A stretch of 23,606 nt of DNA from JBBECF01 sp040881945 (GTDB lineage Bacteria > Pseudomonadota > Alphaproteobacteria > Dongiales > Dongiaceae): NCBI GenBank assembly GCA_040881945.1, contig JBBECF010000116.1, positions 1 through 23,606 on the forward strand. The letters are read 5' to 3'. Both the position numbers and the translations under genes were made by a program. Of the stretch, positions 22,854 through 23,606 are shown piece after piece. Under the pieces are notes generated by a model. It ran no database searches and had not been told where the DNA came from. It saw nothing but the letters and a program-made list of their open reading frames with translations. Numbering within the stretch: position 1 is the stretch's first letter; each line of letters starts with the position of its first letter.

Positions 22854-23555
22854 ATGGCGCTTGTCGTCGACCGGGTGACCGCCGGCTACGGCCCGATCAC
22901 GGTGCTGCGCGACGTATCCTTCGCGGTCGAGCACGGCGAGATTCTCGGCGTGCTCGGCCGCAACGGCATGGGCAAGACCACGCTGATCCGCTGTCTTGCC
23001 GGCCTGATCCGCCCGTCGCAGGGATCGATCTCGCTCGACGGCCAGGACTTCACGCATCTCCCGCCGCACGAGCGGGCGCGGCGCGGGATCGCCACGGTCG
23101 TGCAGGGGCGCGGCATCTTTCCGCGGCTTACCGTGCGCGAGAACCTGGAGATGGGCCGCATCGCCGGCGGCGGCGCCAAGCGCAGCCGGCTCGACGAGGT
23201 GATCGGCTATTTCCCGCGGCTCGGCGAACGCCGGACGCAAGTCGCCGGCACCCTCTCCGGCGGCGAGCAACAGATGCTGGCCATCGGGCGCGGTCTGATG
23301 ACCGACCCGACGGTGATGCTGCTGGACGAGCCCTCCGACGGTATCATGCCGATGCTCGTCCAGCAGATCGCCAGGATCGTGCAACAGATCAACGAACGGG
23401 CCGGGCTGACGGTCATCATCGTCGAGCAGAACGTGCCGATGATGTTCGGGATGACCGACCGCTGCATCGTTCTCGAAAAGGGGCGCATCGTCGCCCAGGG
23501 GACGCGCGAGGAGGTCTCGCGCAGCGAGGTCATGAAGGAATACCTCGCCATCTAG
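22854..23555 (+). CDS. ABC importer ATPase 2 (LivF/UrtE type)
   Basis: This 233-residue ATPase has Walker A GRNGMGKT (35-42), a Q-loop region VVQGRGIFPRLTVRENL (82-98), ABC signature LSGGEQQ (134-140), Walker B MLLDEP (155-160), a SDGIMP D-loop-like segment and a switch His replaced by Gln-Asn in IIVEQNVP, as is normal in LivF/UrtE proteins. It pairs with the preceding ATPase as the asymmetric motor. The start codon directly follows the previous stop (TGAATG), so the two are translationally coupled. No urease, urea-amidolyase or amidase gene is visible before the window ends, 51 bp further on. Confidence 0.93.
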   Translation: MALVVDRVTAGYGPITVLRDVSFAVEHGEILGVLGRNGMGKTTLIRCLAGLIRPSQGSISLDGQDFTHLPPHERARRGIATVVQGRGIFPRLTVRENLEMGRIAGGGAKRSRLDEVIGYFPRLGERRTQVAGTLSGGEQQMLAIGRGLMTDPTVMLLDEPSDGIMPMLVQQIARIVQQINERAGLTVIIVEQNVPMMFGMTDRCIVLEKGRIVAQGTREEVSRSEVMKEYLAI

Positions 23556-23575
23556 TGTAGTGCGTCGGAAATATA

Positions 23576-23603
23576 TTGACATAACGTGGGTGTGCGGTAT
23601 ACT
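23576..23603 (+). promoter_or_regulatory. Consensus-like sigma70 promoter at the window edge
   Basis: TTGACA (23576-23581) is a perfect -35 box and TATACT (23598-23603) a five-of-six -10 box, 16 bases apart. It lies 20 bp after the last importer gene and points off the right edge, so a separate transcription unit probably begins just outside. Confidence 0.6.
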
Positions 23604-23606
23604 GTT

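Noticed and set aside
1..23606. CRISPR array, prophage or integrase
   Set aside because: No regularly spaced short repeats, no phage structural genes and no recombinase motifs were seen on either strand.

Overview
The window looks like part of the chromosome of a high-GC alphaproteobacterium, probably Rhodospirillales-like. The evidence is the G+C-rich coding, the consecutive sfsA-map-radC genes, an RseP/MmpA-type site-2 protease, and a branched-chain-type ABC transporter of the urea/amide class with a twin-arginine binding protein. I see no tRNA, rRNA, CRISPR array, integrase or intact insertion sequence.

Region 1 (about 1-10,040) is accessory in character and every gene is on the minus strand. 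In transcription order it holds: a Ycf46-like AAA+ ATPase (9843-8197) with clearly lower G+C; about 700 bp without a convincing gene but with a run of strong hairpins; a 1001-residue Cache-HAMP-PAS-PAS hybrid histidine kinase (7491-4486); a truncated response-regulator remnant (4437-4303); a four-helix membrane, FixL-type-PAS hybrid histidine kinase (4188-2197); an intact single-domain response regulator (2148-1768); and a degenerate GGDEF/EAL-like protein (1614-130). The two kinases share a 1,107-bp block that I read as identical. Their flanking receiver genes match at only about 85%, which suggests an older tandem duplication whose kinase cores were homogenised later. A 22-bp exact repeat occurs at base 1 and again at 10015, so this block may be an island bounded by direct repeats, although the left copy is cut by the window edge.

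Region 2 (10,081-18,674) is ordinary chromosome: an alpha/beta-hydrolase lipoprotein (+); a minus-strand group of rseP-like protease, small lipoprotein and CinA-type molybdopterin-binding protein; then sfsA, map, radC and a HerA-like ATPase (+). A minus-strand enoyl-CoA hydratase meets herA tail to tail, with the two stop codons overlapping.

Region 3 (18,891-23,555) is a complete five-gene ABC importer (binding protein, two permeases, two ATPases) resembling UrtABCDE or amide importers. A long intercistronic hairpin follows the binding-protein gene. After the last ATPase gene a consensus-like sigma70 promoter runs up to the window edge, so a further transcription unit probably starts just outside.

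Functionally, region 1 reads as a signalling cassette: two hybrid kinases with different sensors (periplasmic Cache; membrane plus possible heme/gas PAS), one intact receiver protein, and one probably non-catalytic c-di-GMP-type protein. Region 2 mixes envelope, DNA and protein-maturation housekeeping. Region 3 takes up small nitrogen compounds.
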